Positions 15,947-25,158 of a stretch of 64,000 nucleotides of DNA are shown here, in pieces. This stretch comes from Flavobacterium hibernum. GTDB lineage: Bacteria > Bacteroidota > Bacteroidia > Flavobacteriales > Flavobacteriaceae. Within the stretch, counting starts at the first letter, position 1. Each line of letters starts with the position of its first letter. A program made the translations under genes and the position numbers. The notes under the pieces are model-generated. The model did not search any database and was not told the DNA's origin. It worked only from the letters and a program-made list of their open reading frames with translations. The DNA lies in contig NZ_JPRK01000023.1 of NCBI RefSeq assembly GCF_000832125.1, positions 62,001 to 126,000 of the forward strand, written 5' to 3'.

Positions 15947-18691
15947 CTATATTTCGCATTCAATGGTATAACTTCCTGATCCAAAATTTAAATACTTTGT
16001 CACTTTTCCATTTACTTTAACTTCTGAATTCTTTTCATTTGGCAATTTTATTGTTGCCGATGTATTCACAGGTATTTCAACTTTCAGAATTAACTTTCCG
16101 TCTTTTTTCTCCCAAGCCGAAGCAATTTCGCCATAGATTGATTTATAGGTTGCTTTTACAAAAGTCATATCTCCAACAACTTGTGGCTGAATAAAAAAAT
16201 GTTTGAAACCCGGATTTTGATCGTCTGGAACAATTCCGGCCAGACTTTGATAAAACCATTCTTCAATTTGCCCAAGCATAAAATGATTCCATGAATTTCC
16301 TTTTGTTGGATCCCATTGTTCTGTTAAAGTTGTTAATCCAAATTTTATCTGAAAACCATAACCCGGTGCATCGTAATGATTGTTCATTTTATACATCGTT
16401 TCGTTTTCTCCATTTTGAGCCAGTGCCTGAAACAAATAGCGATTTCCGACATCGCCTGTTGTTAATCGATCGCCTTTTGCTTTTATATCTGCTAATAAAT
16501 TTTGCATTACTGCCGCTTTATACTGTGGTTCTACAATTTCCATATAAACAGGAACTGCATTACTAAACTGGCTATTTGTACCGTATTGTTTGGTTTCAGC
16601 ATTAAAAAACTCCTTGTTAAAAGCGGTTTTTATATCTGCTGTTAAGGTTTCGTATTTAGAAATATCCTCGGTTTTATGCAACATTTTTGCTGCTTTTGCG
16701 ACCAAACTTGCTCCATAAAAGTAATGTGAAGTTGCCGAAAGTGCTATTGGACTATTTTTTGAATATCCTGCTGCATGTGTTCCGTAATCGTACCAATCGC
16801 CTAATCCGTGCGAAACGATATGATTTGTAGCCTTGGTTCCCAAATAATCAACATACTTTTTCATTACAGGATAGTATTTTTCGATTAACGAAGCGTCTCC
16901 ATAATATTGGTAATACATCCATGGTAAAATTACTCCTGTTACGCCCCATTCTGGAGAATCGGTAAAATCGCCTCCAAAAACTACATACTCGGGAACAATT
17001 GTTGGGATTAAGCCATTTTCTCTTTGCGAATCTTCGATGTTTTGCATCATCGCAGGAATATAACTTTCGAGATTATAATTGAACATTAATCCCGGGCCGT
17101 TTAAATGTACTTCTTCTAACCAACCCAATTTTTCGCGTTGCGGACAATCTGTAAAAACACTCTGAAAATTACTTTTTATAGAATTATTTATCAGTTCGTG
17201 CGCTTTGTTGAAAATTACATTTGAAGATTCAAAAGTTCCGGCTTCACCTGCTGAATTATAAATGAAATTTGATTTTATATCGACCAATGTTGGCAAATTT
17301 TTATCTAAAGTTTTTTTATAATTAATATTTTCAATCTGAACGTATTGATAACCATAATAACTAAATTTTGGTTGCCACTCTTCTACGCCGTCGCCTTTTA
17401 AAGTATAATCATAATAATACGGTTTTCCTGATCTTCCCTGCGCTATAGTTCCGTCTTCATTTAATCCTTCCGCAACCCAAACACGAATGGTTTGATCTTT
17501 TTTTCCTTTTACTTTTATGGTTGGAAATCCCGAAAGATTTTGTCCCATATTAAACACATAAAAGTTGGGTTTAAGTTCTTTTACAGAAGCAACATTGTAT
17601 TGTTTTTGAATTGTAATTGGTGGAGCCGTTTGGGCTCTTAAAACTCCTTTTGGCGCTTCCTGAACTACAACTTTTTTCCAGGTTGAATCATTAAAACCTG
17701 TTTTGTTCCAATCTTTTTGCTCTAAATTGGTATTGTAATCTTCTCCTCCAAAAATACTATTGTAGGTAATTGGACTTTTACTGTATTTCCAAGTTTCGTC
17801 AGATTTTATGATTTCTTCTGAACCATCTTTATACGTAATTTTCATTTTAAAGAATAAGGTTGGCGGACCAAAACTCACAAAAAACTTGGTATATCTTTCG
17901 GCAAGCGTATTGTACATTCCGTTTCCTAAAAGTACTCCAACAGTATTATCTCCTTTTTTAAGTTGTTCTCTGGATAATTCGTAGGTATTATAATTAACCG
18001 TTTTATCGTAATCTGTCCATAATGGAGCAAATTCGCTATTCCCTATTTTCTTGCCATTAATCGTTAATTCATAATGTCCTAAACCCGAAATATAAACAAC
18101 GGCTTCTTTGATTTCTTTTGCTACTTTAAAAGGTTTACGAAGTATTATACTTCTGCGCGATAAAGAGTCTGAAGCATTTATAATAGCATCTTTTTTCTCT
18201 CTTTTATAAGTTGCCGAGTGATAATTCCGACCTTCCGGTAAATGACTGTCGGCTTTTGTAATTGCTCCAATCCAAATTGGATCTAATGCTGAATCTAAAG
18301 GCGCTATTCTAAAAGTTGCGGTTTTACTCCATTGCGAAACTTTAAAATTTTGATCCCATACTTTTACTTTCCAAAAATATTTGGTTTCGCTTTTTAATGG
18401 GCTTCCGCCAAAAAGGATTTGAAGATTTTTAGCTGAATTTACTTTCCTGCTATCCCAAACATCAGCTTCGTTTTTCTTTAATTTTTCTTCAGTTGATGCA
18501 ACTAGAATTTGATACGCTATTTGCGAAGTATTATTTTCTTTTGAGGTTAACTGCCAGCTTAGTCTTGGCTGTGTATGAATTACTGCAACAGGATTTTCAG
18601 TCATTTCGCAAGTTAAATGAACAACGGAAACTTGTGCATTTGAAACTAATGCTATTAAAAGGAGGAATACTATATATTTTAAATTCTTCAT
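15947..18691 (-). CDS. GH78 alpha-L-rhamnosidase, second paralogue (914 aa)
   Basis: Signal peptide ~1-19, then the GH78 domain order: Ig-like (QPRLSWQLTS), jelly roll (YELTINGKKIGNSEFAPLWT), sandwich (FNMGQNLSGFPTIKVKGKKD), six-hairpin barrel and C-terminal sandwich. The acid region TDCPQREKLGWLEE is at ~515 and the second catalytic Glu is in TTLTEQWDP (~792). It differs from the 6884 paralogue in the residues around both motifs, which suggests another linkage or aglycone. Repeats flank it on both sides (15660-15946 and 18711-18849). Expected activity: release of terminal alpha-L-rhamnose from pectin fragments. Confidence 0.93.
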   Translation of the reverse strand: MKNLKYIVFLLLIALVSNAQVSVVHLTCEMTENPVAVIHTQPRLSWQLTSKENNTSQIAYQILVASTEEKLKKNEADVWDSRKVNSAKNLQILFGGSPLKSETKYFWKVKVWDQNFKVSQWSKTATFRIAPLDSALDPIWIGAITKADSHLPEGRNYHSATYKREKKDAIINASDSLSRRSIILRKPFKVAKEIKEAVVYISGLGHYELTINGKKIGNSEFAPLWTDYDKTVNYNTYELSREQLKKGDNTVGVLLGNGMYNTLAERYTKFFVSFGPPTLFFKMKITYKDGSEEIIKSDETWKYSKSPITYNSIFGGEDYNTNLEQKDWNKTGFNDSTWKKVVVQEAPKGVLRAQTAPPITIQKQYNVASVKELKPNFYVFNMGQNLSGFPTIKVKGKKDQTIRVWVAEGLNEDGTIAQGRSGKPYYYDYTLKGDGVEEWQPKFSYYGYQYVQIENINYKKTLDKNLPTLVDIKSNFIYNSAGEAGTFESSNVIFNKAHELINNSIKSNFQSVFTDCPQREKLGWLEEVHLNGPGLMFNYNLESYIPAMMQNIEDSQRENGLIPTIVPEYVVFGGDFTDSPEWGVTGVILPWMYYQYYGDASLIEKYYPVMKKYVDYLGTKATNHIVSHGLGDWYDYGTHAAGYSKNSPIALSATSHYFYGASLVAKAAKMLHKTEDISKYETLTADIKTAFNKEFFNAETKQYGTNSQFSNAVPVYMEIVEPQYKAAVMQNLLADIKAKGDRLTTGDVGNRYLFQALAQNGENETMYKMNNHYDAPGYGFQIKFGLTTLTEQWDPTKGNSWNHFMLGQIEEWFYQSLAGIVPDDQNPGFKHFFIQPQVVGDMTFVKATYKSIYGEIASAWEKKDGKLILKVEIPVNTSATIKLPNEKNSEVKVNGKVTKYLNFGSGSYTIECEI

Positions 18692-18710
18692 TTCTTATTG
18701 TTGCTATTTG

Positions 18711-18849
18711 GTACACGGATGACGCGGATTTACTTCGTAAAAACACGGATAAAAACGGATTTTTTCTATTATTTTTAGTTATGACAAAACGAATAAAAAA
18801 TCCGTTTTTATCCGCGTCTTCGCTTTAGCGAATCAGTGTCATCCGTGTT
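18711..18849. repeat. Family D inverted repeat (CACGGAT...TTTATCCGCG type)
   Basis: ACACGGATGACGCGGATTTA with CGTAAAAACACGGAT faces TCCGTTTTTATCCGCGTCTT ending in CAGTGTCATCCGTGT. It lies between the GH78 and the 621-aa propeller genes. Confidence 0.85.
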
Positions 18850-20715
18850 CTATAATTTTTTTGTTATCAACGATTGAATATTAAATACGGCTTCAGGAAT
18901 TAGTTTTCCTGTTTGAGGTAAATCATCATAATCGTCTGTGTCTGGCGCTGTATCAGGATTTGGTGTGTATCGCTGATCGCCTGTACGGAACATAATTCGC
19001 TCAAAACCATCTACGGGTGCATAAAAAATTCTTGTCGATTCTTTTTCGTCGTTTACTTTTATGGTGTACGAACGGGTTTTAACATTCAGTTTTACGTTTA
19101 CTTTATATTCTTTTCCAGCTTCATATTTTGCAATTGTATTAGAACGTGCACCGGTTTTTGTTTTCAATTGTCCATCCGAATCAAAAGTTAATCTTACGGC
19201 TGTTAATCCCTGTTTGTTTTGAAATTCAACTTGCAATAATCCGTGATTATTTTGTTCTGGTTTAACCACAAAAGTTACTTCCATTTTTTCTGCAAACGGA
19301 ATGACGCGTTCTGCACGCGAATAATCAAAATTATCCTGATCTCTTAAGGTTAGCCATTTTTTGCCATCGGCTTTCTTTTCGATTTTGGTTGATGCCCAAG
19401 ACAAATCATATGTGTTCCATAATTTTAATTCTTGTCCGTCAGGAAGTTCGTTAAAAATGTCCTTTGCATTTTCGGTAACAACTGAAGTCACTGGAACTGG
19501 AATAGACGCTACCCAAATATCTTCTTTGTTTACGCTATAACTTACCCAAAGCTTTCCGTCAGGCGGAATTCCGTCGCCTTCTGAGATTCCACGAACGTAT
19601 TGCGGTCCTGCAGACTTGTAGTTTCCACCATAACGCATTGGACTTATTTCACCGTGAACCAATAATAAATCTTTGTAATTTAAACCGTCGTCACTTGTTG
19701 AAATCGCTAAAGGCCAACGATATTCTGATGGATTATAAACTGTTGCATAACGATTGTCTGACGTTTTTTGTCCCCAAATTTTGGCATTGCTATTTACAAA
19801 ACCAGGTGCTCGAAGTGGCATATATTCCCATGATTTTCCACCATCTTTACTGATCGAAGTTAAAGCGTGTTTCCATAAACCTACTACGTCTCCGTTTGGC
19901 AAATGATAAGAACTAAGTGCTTTGTATGGCTTTTTTAGCGGAATTAATTCATCATCGCGATCTGCTTCTTCAACCCATTGTTGTAAAACTAAAGGATCTG
20001 AAAGTATTTCATCACAGGCTTTTTTTAATCCTTTGTCTTTTGCTTGTGTATAAAATGGAAATGCCGATTTCGATTTGTCCCAAGTTTTATTGTATCTAAT
20101 GAAATAAATTTCGCCAAAACTTCCGTCTTTTTTGATTTCACGAATCACGCGTCCAATTCCTTTTCCATCGTTTGGATCGTCTTTTTCATCCATTGCAATT
20201 CCGTAATACGCCAATGCAAAAAGTCGTTTGTCTTTTGAGGTATAAAACCCCATTCTTTGGTGCATAATTGCATCCAGATTTTTGGCAACACCTTGTACTC
20301 CTTCTTTTTTCCATCCGTCAGGAATATGGTAAATTGGAAAAATTACTTTTGGCATTTTCCAACTTTCACCATCTTTTGAGGTCATTATCAAAGTCTGGCT
20401 CGGCGGAATATGTTCTCCAGCAGGATCGCTTAAATACTGCAAATAAAAAGTATTATTCCAATATGCCATTGTTGGCTGATGATTGTATGTCCATCCAAAA
20501 CCATCTGCTTTTTCCGGATGTTCACGGCTTGCACGCATGATTTGTGTGGCGTGAACTCCAACTGCGGGACTTAATTGTCCGTGATGATAATCTACATTTG
20601 AAAGTGTTTTACCAACATAACGTACGGTGTCATTTTGTGCATTTACAGCGGTACAGATCAATAGAATTGACGCTGTAGTTAAGATGTTGGTTTTTATGTT
20701 TTGGAAAGCAATCAT
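18850..20715 (-). CDS. Sialidase-like beta-propeller with C-terminal beta-sandwich, unknown specificity (621 aa)
   Basis: The N-terminus carries a weakly hydrophobic export signal ending near VNAQ (~27). Residues ~30-430 look like a sialidase-type propeller (MTSKDGESW, ISKDGGKSWEYM, TSDDGLNYK, with FVNSNAKIWGQKT). Residues ~440-600 are a laminin-G-like sandwich (VPF..KMEVTFVVKPEQNNHG, GLTAVRLTFDSDG). Such two-domain proteins are found in pectin and alginate-type loci; some propellers of this general kind are rhamnosidases or lyases, but I see nothing that fixes the activity. The insertion between blades (ADRDDELIPLKKPYKALS) is long. Function is inferred only from its place between a GH78 and a GH43 gene. 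Confidence 0.65.
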   Translation of the reverse strand: MIAFQNIKTNILTTASILLICTAVNAQNDTVRYVGKTLSNVDYHHGQLSPAVGVHATQIMRASREHPEKADGFGWTYNHQPTMAYWNNTFYLQYLSDPAGEHIPPSQTLIMTSKDGESWKMPKVIFPIYHIPDGWKKEGVQGVAKNLDAIMHQRMGFYTSKDKRLFALAYYGIAMDEKDDPNDGKGIGRVIREIKKDGSFGEIYFIRYNKTWDKSKSAFPFYTQAKDKGLKKACDEILSDPLVLQQWVEEADRDDELIPLKKPYKALSSYHLPNGDVVGLWKHALTSISKDGGKSWEYMPLRAPGFVNSNAKIWGQKTSDNRYATVYNPSEYRWPLAISTSDDGLNYKDLLLVHGEISPMRYGGNYKSAGPQYVRGISEGDGIPPDGKLWVSYSVNKEDIWVASIPVPVTSVVTENAKDIFNELPDGQELKLWNTYDLSWASTKIEKKADGKKWLTLRDQDNFDYSRAERVIPFAEKMEVTFVVKPEQNNHGLLQVEFQNKQGLTAVRLTFDSDGQLKTKTGARSNTIAKYEAGKEYKVNVKLNVKTRSYTIKVNDEKESTRIFYAPVDGFERIMFRTGDQRYTPNPDTAPDTDDYDDLPQTGKLIPEAVFNIQSLITKKL

Positions 20716-20731
20716 TGTTTTTATTGTAATT

Positions 20732-20764
20732 AAACCTGACAGGTTTTAAAAACCTGTCAGGTTT
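20732..20764. repeat. Family B hairpin (CCTGACAGG type)
   Basis: AAACCTGACAGGTTTTAAA faces ACCTGTCAGGTTT, 8 nt beyond the stop of the GH43 gene. Confidence 0.85.
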
Positions 20765-20772
20765 GCGTTGAG

Positions 20773-21690
20773 TTATTTCTTTTCAATTAATCCTTTTAAA
20801 ACGTCTTCAGATATTGTGGTAATAGTTCCATGTTTATGTCCTTCCGGAAGACTTATTTTTGATGAAACATCATCAAAATGAACAAAATCTGACGTACTTA
20901 ATGCTTTATAATTTTTTGAACCGTAATTATCATAATACAACAACCAATTTTTCCCCACTTTTACTACGGTTGGCCCTTCTGATAAATATTCTGTCAAAGG
21001 TTCTGAACTTTTCCCGAATGGTCCTAGTGGCGATTTTCCAAAGGCTACTTTTATATTGCGCATTGGTCTTGTATTGTCTTTTAAAACTAATACATAATCT
21101 TTCTTGCCTTTCTTTACAATTACACAATCAATTACGCTGAATCCTGGTTCGTAGTATAATTTTGTATCCGAAAATGTTTTAAAATCTTTTGTGGTTACAT
21201 AATACATTCTATGATTATTTTTTTCGTCTTCGACTCCTTTTTCAAATCGGAAAGGAATTGTCGATGCCCAAATAATAATGTATTCTTTTTTTACATCGTC
21301 ATAAAAAATTTCCGGAGCCCAAACATTTACTACTTCCGGTTCGTTTTTCATTACAGGAATGTATTCTTGCTTTGACCAATGAATTAAATCTTTAGAATTA
21401 GCATATCCAAAACCGTTTCCGCCTTTCCAATCTGTTGTCCAGACCAAATGATATGTTCCGTCTTCGCCTTTTGTAATTGATGGATCACGCATAATTTTAC
21501 TTGCTCCAATTTCCGGTTTTAAGAACGATCCTTCCAATCCTTTCCAATTATATCCGTCTTCACTATATGCTAAATATAAACCGTCTGTTGCCGGTTCTCG
21601 AAACGAAGTAAAAAGATATATGTCTTTCTTTTTTTGCGAATAGCCCATCGCAAAAAGGAAAAGTGTTATGATGAGGAATATTTTTTTCAT
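20773..21690 (-). CDS. GH43-family five-bladed propeller (305 aa)
   Basis: Signal peptide ~1-19. The catalytic pattern of GH43 is visible: IMRDPSITKGEDGTYHLVWT (base Asp), VWAPEIFYDD and YLSEGPTVVKVG (acid Glu). The length is that of a single-domain GH43. This family acts on arabinosides, xylosides and galactosides; the short form with FTSFREPATDGLYLAYS is common in pectin loci, and its exact substrate cannot be read here. Confidence 0.85.
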   Translation of the reverse strand: MKKIFLIITLFLFAMGYSQKKKDIYLFTSFREPATDGLYLAYSEDGYNWKGLEGSFLKPEIGASKIMRDPSITKGEDGTYHLVWTTDWKGGNGFGYANSKDLIHWSKQEYIPVMKNEPEVVNVWAPEIFYDDVKKEYIIIWASTIPFRFEKGVEDEKNNHRMYYVTTKDFKTFSDTKLYYEPGFSVIDCVIVKKGKKDYVLVLKDNTRPMRNIKVAFGKSPLGPFGKSSEPLTEYLSEGPTVVKVGKNWLLYYDNYGSKNYKALSTSDFVHFDDVSSKISLPEGHKHGTITTISEDVLKGLIEKK

Positions 21691-21699
21691 GTTATAAAT

Positions 21700-21770
21700 T
21701 TAAACACGGATTTCACCAATTAACACGAATTAGATTGGTGTAAATCTGTGAAATCTTTGTTGTATTATTT
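21700..21770. repeat. Short inverted repeat (CACGGATTTCACCAATT type)
   Basis: CACGGATTTCACCAATT faces GATTGGTGTAAATCTGTG, a short relative of the family C/D elements, between the GH28 and GH43 genes. Confidence 0.65.
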
Positions 21771-21774
21771 CAAT

Positions 21775-23349
21775 CTATTCTGTAATTGCTTTTTTATCCA
21801 AGTCTTTTCCTTTTTTCACGATTGTATTTACATTTTTAAATACATTATTTTTCAGGAAAATATTTTTAGTTTCTTTTCCATCAGCTTCGATAAAAATATC
21901 AGTTGCATTGAATGGAAAATTATTATTGATCATCATATTAGAAACATTTTCTAATTTGATTACTGGAACTCCTTTTACTGGTGTTGAAGAACTAACATTA
22001 TCTAAAATGATGTTTTTAGCATCTGAGATTTTGAATGATGAACCTATTGACGCGTTTACTTTTACATCATGAAATTCTACATCTGTAGCCGTATTTACTG
22101 TAAAACCTTCTTTCCCTTCCATATTGATGTTAGAGAAAGTGATATTTTGAATTGGCATTTCGGTGATTCCTAAAATAAGTCCGGCTTTGTTGACATTAGA
22201 ACCCGTAATATTACTCATATGAATATTTCTGAAAATAGGGGTTTTCTCGGTTACGGGTTCTACTTTGGTGTCTTTATCATAAAAAAGGCTCAATACAATT
22301 GCTTCTTCTTTGATGTTTTTCATTACGATATTGTCAACGCGAATTTCCTCTACAACGCCGCCTCTTCCTCGTGCCGCTTTTATACGGATTCCACGATCTG
22401 TACCGTCGAAAACACAATTTGAAATGGTAACTTTTTTGATTCCACCAGACATTTCACTTCCTATAACAACACCACCATGACCGCTTAACATGGTACAATT
22501 GGTAATGGTAACATTTTCTGTTGGTCTTGCATATTTACGACCGTCTTCGTCTCTTCCTGATTTGATGGTAATGCAGTCATCTCCAACGCTAATATGACAG
22601 TTTGAAATATGAACATTTTTACAAGACGATGGATTAATTCCGTCTGTATTTGGTGAATGCGGATTAAAAATTGAAATTCCTGTTACGGTTACATTATCGC
22701 AAAACTCAGGATTTATGGTCCAGAATGGAGAATTTTGAAATGTAACTCCTTCAATCAATATATTTTTGCAATTGTAGGCTTGAAAAAAAGAAGGTCTGAA
22801 AAACTTTTTATCGATCGTTCTTTTGTAATATTCTGAATAGACGATTCCTTGGTTTTGTTCGTCCCACATTTTTTGATATTTCGTTAACGGAATTGGGCCT
22901 TTTGCCGTTTCAATTCTGTAGACTTCATTCCACCATGCTTTTCCTTGTCCGTCGATTACACCTCTTCCTTTAATGGTAATATTCTCTACATCTTTTGCGT
23001 AAAATAATGGTGAGAAAGATTTCATTACTAATCCTTCATATCGCATTTCTACATAAGGTAAAAAATCATCAAAGTTGTCTGAAAATTTTAAAAGCGCACC
23101 TGAATCTAAATGAATCGTGATATTACTTTTTAGTTTTAAAGCGCCTGTTAAATATTCTCCGGCAGGAAAAAAGATTGTTCCTCCACCGTTTTTAGATGCT
23201 TTTTCGATAGCATTTTGAATAGCTTCGGTACATTTTATTCCTTTGTTGTTGCCTCCTTCGTTTAGGATGTTTAACCAGCCATCGTTTGCGAAAGCGGTAT
23301 TTAGTCCTAATATGAAGCTTAGTATGATTAGTATGTTTTTGATTTTCAT
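21775..23349 (-). CDS. GH28 polygalacturonase (524 aa)
   Basis: The start is placed at the ATG at 23349, giving MKIKNILIILSFILGLNTAF as signal peptide; the longer frame begins in a repeat. The right-handed beta-helix shows the four GH28 signatures: NTDGINPSSC (~231), GDDCITIKSG (~255), SGHGGVVIGSE (~291) and RGIRIKAARG (~321). An extra segment (~120-165, with GKAWWNEVYR) precedes them and is typical of exo-acting Bacteroidota members. The enzyme hydrolyses alpha-1,4-galacturonosyl links in homogalacturonan, or alpha-galacturonosyl links in rhamnogalacturonan. Confidence 0.95.
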   Translation of the reverse strand: MKIKNILIILSFILGLNTAFANDGWLNILNEGGNNKGIKCTEAIQNAIEKASKNGGGTIFFPAGEYLTGALKLKSNITIHLDSGALLKFSDNFDDFLPYVEMRYEGLVMKSFSPLFYAKDVENITIKGRGVIDGQGKAWWNEVYRIETAKGPIPLTKYQKMWDEQNQGIVYSEYYKRTIDKKFFRPSFFQAYNCKNILIEGVTFQNSPFWTINPEFCDNVTVTGISIFNPHSPNTDGINPSSCKNVHISNCHISVGDDCITIKSGRDEDGRKYARPTENVTITNCTMLSGHGGVVIGSEMSGGIKKVTISNCVFDGTDRGIRIKAARGRGGVVEEIRVDNIVMKNIKEEAIVLSLFYDKDTKVEPVTEKTPIFRNIHMSNITGSNVNKAGLILGITEMPIQNITFSNINMEGKEGFTVNTATDVEFHDVKVNASIGSSFKISDAKNIILDNVSSSTPVKGVPVIKLENVSNMMINNNFPFNATDIFIEADGKETKNIFLKNNVFKNVNTIVKKGKDLDKKAITE

Positions 23350-23408
23350 AGTTGTGTTGTTTTTGGTTTCACGCAGATTTTTGCAGATCTGGCAGATTAT
23401 CCTCATTA

Positions 23409-23511
23409 TTGTCATCCCGAGGAACGAGGGATCACACTAGAAACTCTGTAAAGTAAATCGTAAATCGTTATCGAACTACTTGTGTGATTTCTCCTTCGTC
23501 GAAATGACAAT
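23409..23511. repeat. Family A inverted repeat
   Basis: TTGTCATCCCGAGGAACGAG faces TCTCCTTCGTCGAAATGACAA. Confidence 0.8.
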
Positions 23512-23586
23512 ATTGTGGTTACTGTGAATTAGAATTAACAGTCCCGTAGCCTCGGGATAAAACCTATAGGGTTTTATTGTAATTTC

Positions 23587-24993
23587 TTATTTTGACTCTA
23601 AAATTAAAACCCAGTCATTTCCGTCTTTTTTACTGCCTGATGGTTGAAATTCTTTTGTTCCTTTATTGTCTATAACTCCAATTTTTGTCTTTTGTCCGTT
23701 TCTTGGATTGTACCAGGTTGCAGTAACTTTTTCGCCTGCTATTTTACCCATATTCAGTACTATTTTTCGTCCTGTGTAAGTGTAAATCAAAGCGTATTTT
23801 TTTCCTTTTGTTGCGATTAAATAGTCATATTTTTCGCCTTGATTGGCAATCATTGATTGATCAGGAACTCTTTCTAAATACGGGAATTCTAACATCAATT
23901 TTTTAACGTAAATCATTTGTTTTGCTCCTGGTGCGTTAATTGCATCTGTCCAAAGTTCTTTGTTTCCGTATGCTCCTTTATCTCCTTTTTTAAACATTTG
24001 CATTACGGCATTGTGTCCGTAAGTATAACCTGCGGCTCCGGCAAAAACTGACCAATATGCATATCTTCTTACGTCATTATCTGTCCATTTTGGTTGTAGT
24101 GTATCGTGTAAACCATGCGGAATTCCTTCGTAAGATGGTTCTCCGTCCAGTGTTGGTTTTATAGGTTTTAAACTTAAATCTCTTTGTACAAATTTGTAAT
24201 TGTCTTCTTTGAAAGACTTCGGTAGTGTATCCTGATCGTATCTTCTGTGACCCGATTGAAACATATTAAAATCTAACCAAGGCGAATTGTGAAAATTATC
24301 TGAAGAATCTGTTCTTCCAAAAGGATGAAAAGTAATCAATTGACGTGGATTGTGAATTTTTAAGGTACTTCCAATTATATTCCAAATTGTGGTAAATTCA
24401 TTCCCGTGTGTATCTCCTCCATTTAACCAAATAATGTTGGTTCTGTCTTGGTATCTGTTGGCTAAAAACTTGGCGTATTTTTGCGCTTGTTCTTTGCTTA
24501 CTTTATCACCTTTTGAAACATTGGTTCCCCAAACTGGAACCATTGCAAGATAGATTCCGTTTTTTTGTGCTACATCCAAAACATAATCTACATGATCCCA
24601 ATAATCGTATTCTGCCGGATTATTAAAATCGTTTCCTGGAGTTACTAAGGGTTTCGAAATGTCTTCGTTGGTCAATGCTGCATTGCCATAAGCATTTTTA
24701 ACGTTTAAGGTATGCAAAACCATAACTTGTACTACATTGAATCCTTTTTCTTTGCGATCCTGAAAATATTTTTCTACATCTGCACGGTTCAATTTCCCTA
24801 ATGTCAGCCAACCTGTATCTCCTAACCAAAAAAATGGTTTTTCATTTTCGGTAACAAAATAATGTTGGTTTTGCGAAATTTTAATACTTGGTAAAGTATC
24901 ATTTTGTTTTGGCGTAGATTGTGAATATGCACTTTGCGCTGTAAACATAAAGCTTATACAAAGAGCGTATAAATATTTGATTTTCAGATTCAT
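23587..24993 (-). CDS. GH140-like glycoside hydrolase (apiosidase family, 468 aa)
   Basis: The start is the ATG at 24993 (MNLKIKYLYALCISFMFTAQ, a signal peptide); the longer frame runs into a repeat. The DUF4038 barrel opens with PFFWLGDTGWLTLGKLNRAD and contains IIWLNGGDTHGNE (Asp ~192) and TLDGEPSYEGIPHG (Glu ~284), the likely catalytic acids. The C-terminal ~90 residues are the small beta-sandwich that accompanies this family (ALIYTYTGRKIVLNMGKI, ATWYNPRNG). The founder of GH140 is an endo-apiosidase that cuts rhamnogalacturonan II side chains at the apiose link. This is the best single marker of rhamnogalacturonan II here. Confidence 0.85.
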   Translation of the reverse strand: MNLKIKYLYALCISFMFTAQSAYSQSTPKQNDTLPSIKISQNQHYFVTENEKPFFWLGDTGWLTLGKLNRADVEKYFQDRKEKGFNVVQVMVLHTLNVKNAYGNAALTNEDISKPLVTPGNDFNNPAEYDYWDHVDYVLDVAQKNGIYLAMVPVWGTNVSKGDKVSKEQAQKYAKFLANRYQDRTNIIWLNGGDTHGNEFTTIWNIIGSTLKIHNPRQLITFHPFGRTDSSDNFHNSPWLDFNMFQSGHRRYDQDTLPKSFKEDNYKFVQRDLSLKPIKPTLDGEPSYEGIPHGLHDTLQPKWTDNDVRRYAYWSVFAGAAGYTYGHNAVMQMFKKGDKGAYGNKELWTDAINAPGAKQMIYVKKLMLEFPYLERVPDQSMIANQGEKYDYLIATKGKKYALIYTYTGRKIVLNMGKIAGEKVTATWYNPRNGQKTKIGVIDNKGTKEFQPSGSKKDGNDWVLILESK

Positions 24994-25024
24994 TTTGGTT
25001 TTATTTTGAATTGTGTTTTTATTT

Positions 25025-25156
25025 TTTTGCCACAGATTACACTGATTTAATGGATTTTCCAAGCTTTTACTTTAAGTTTTTCCCACAGATTAAGTAGATA
25101 AATTATAATTTTTAATTCTAAATTTTTAATCCTTTTAATCTGTGAAATCTGTGGCT
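25025..25156. repeat. Family C inverted repeat
   Basis: TTTTTGCCACAGATTACACTG faces CTGTGAAATCTGTGGC, with inner TTCCCACAGATTAAGTAG and TTTTTAATCCTTTTAATCTG. Confidence 0.8.
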
Positions 25157-25158
25157 AA

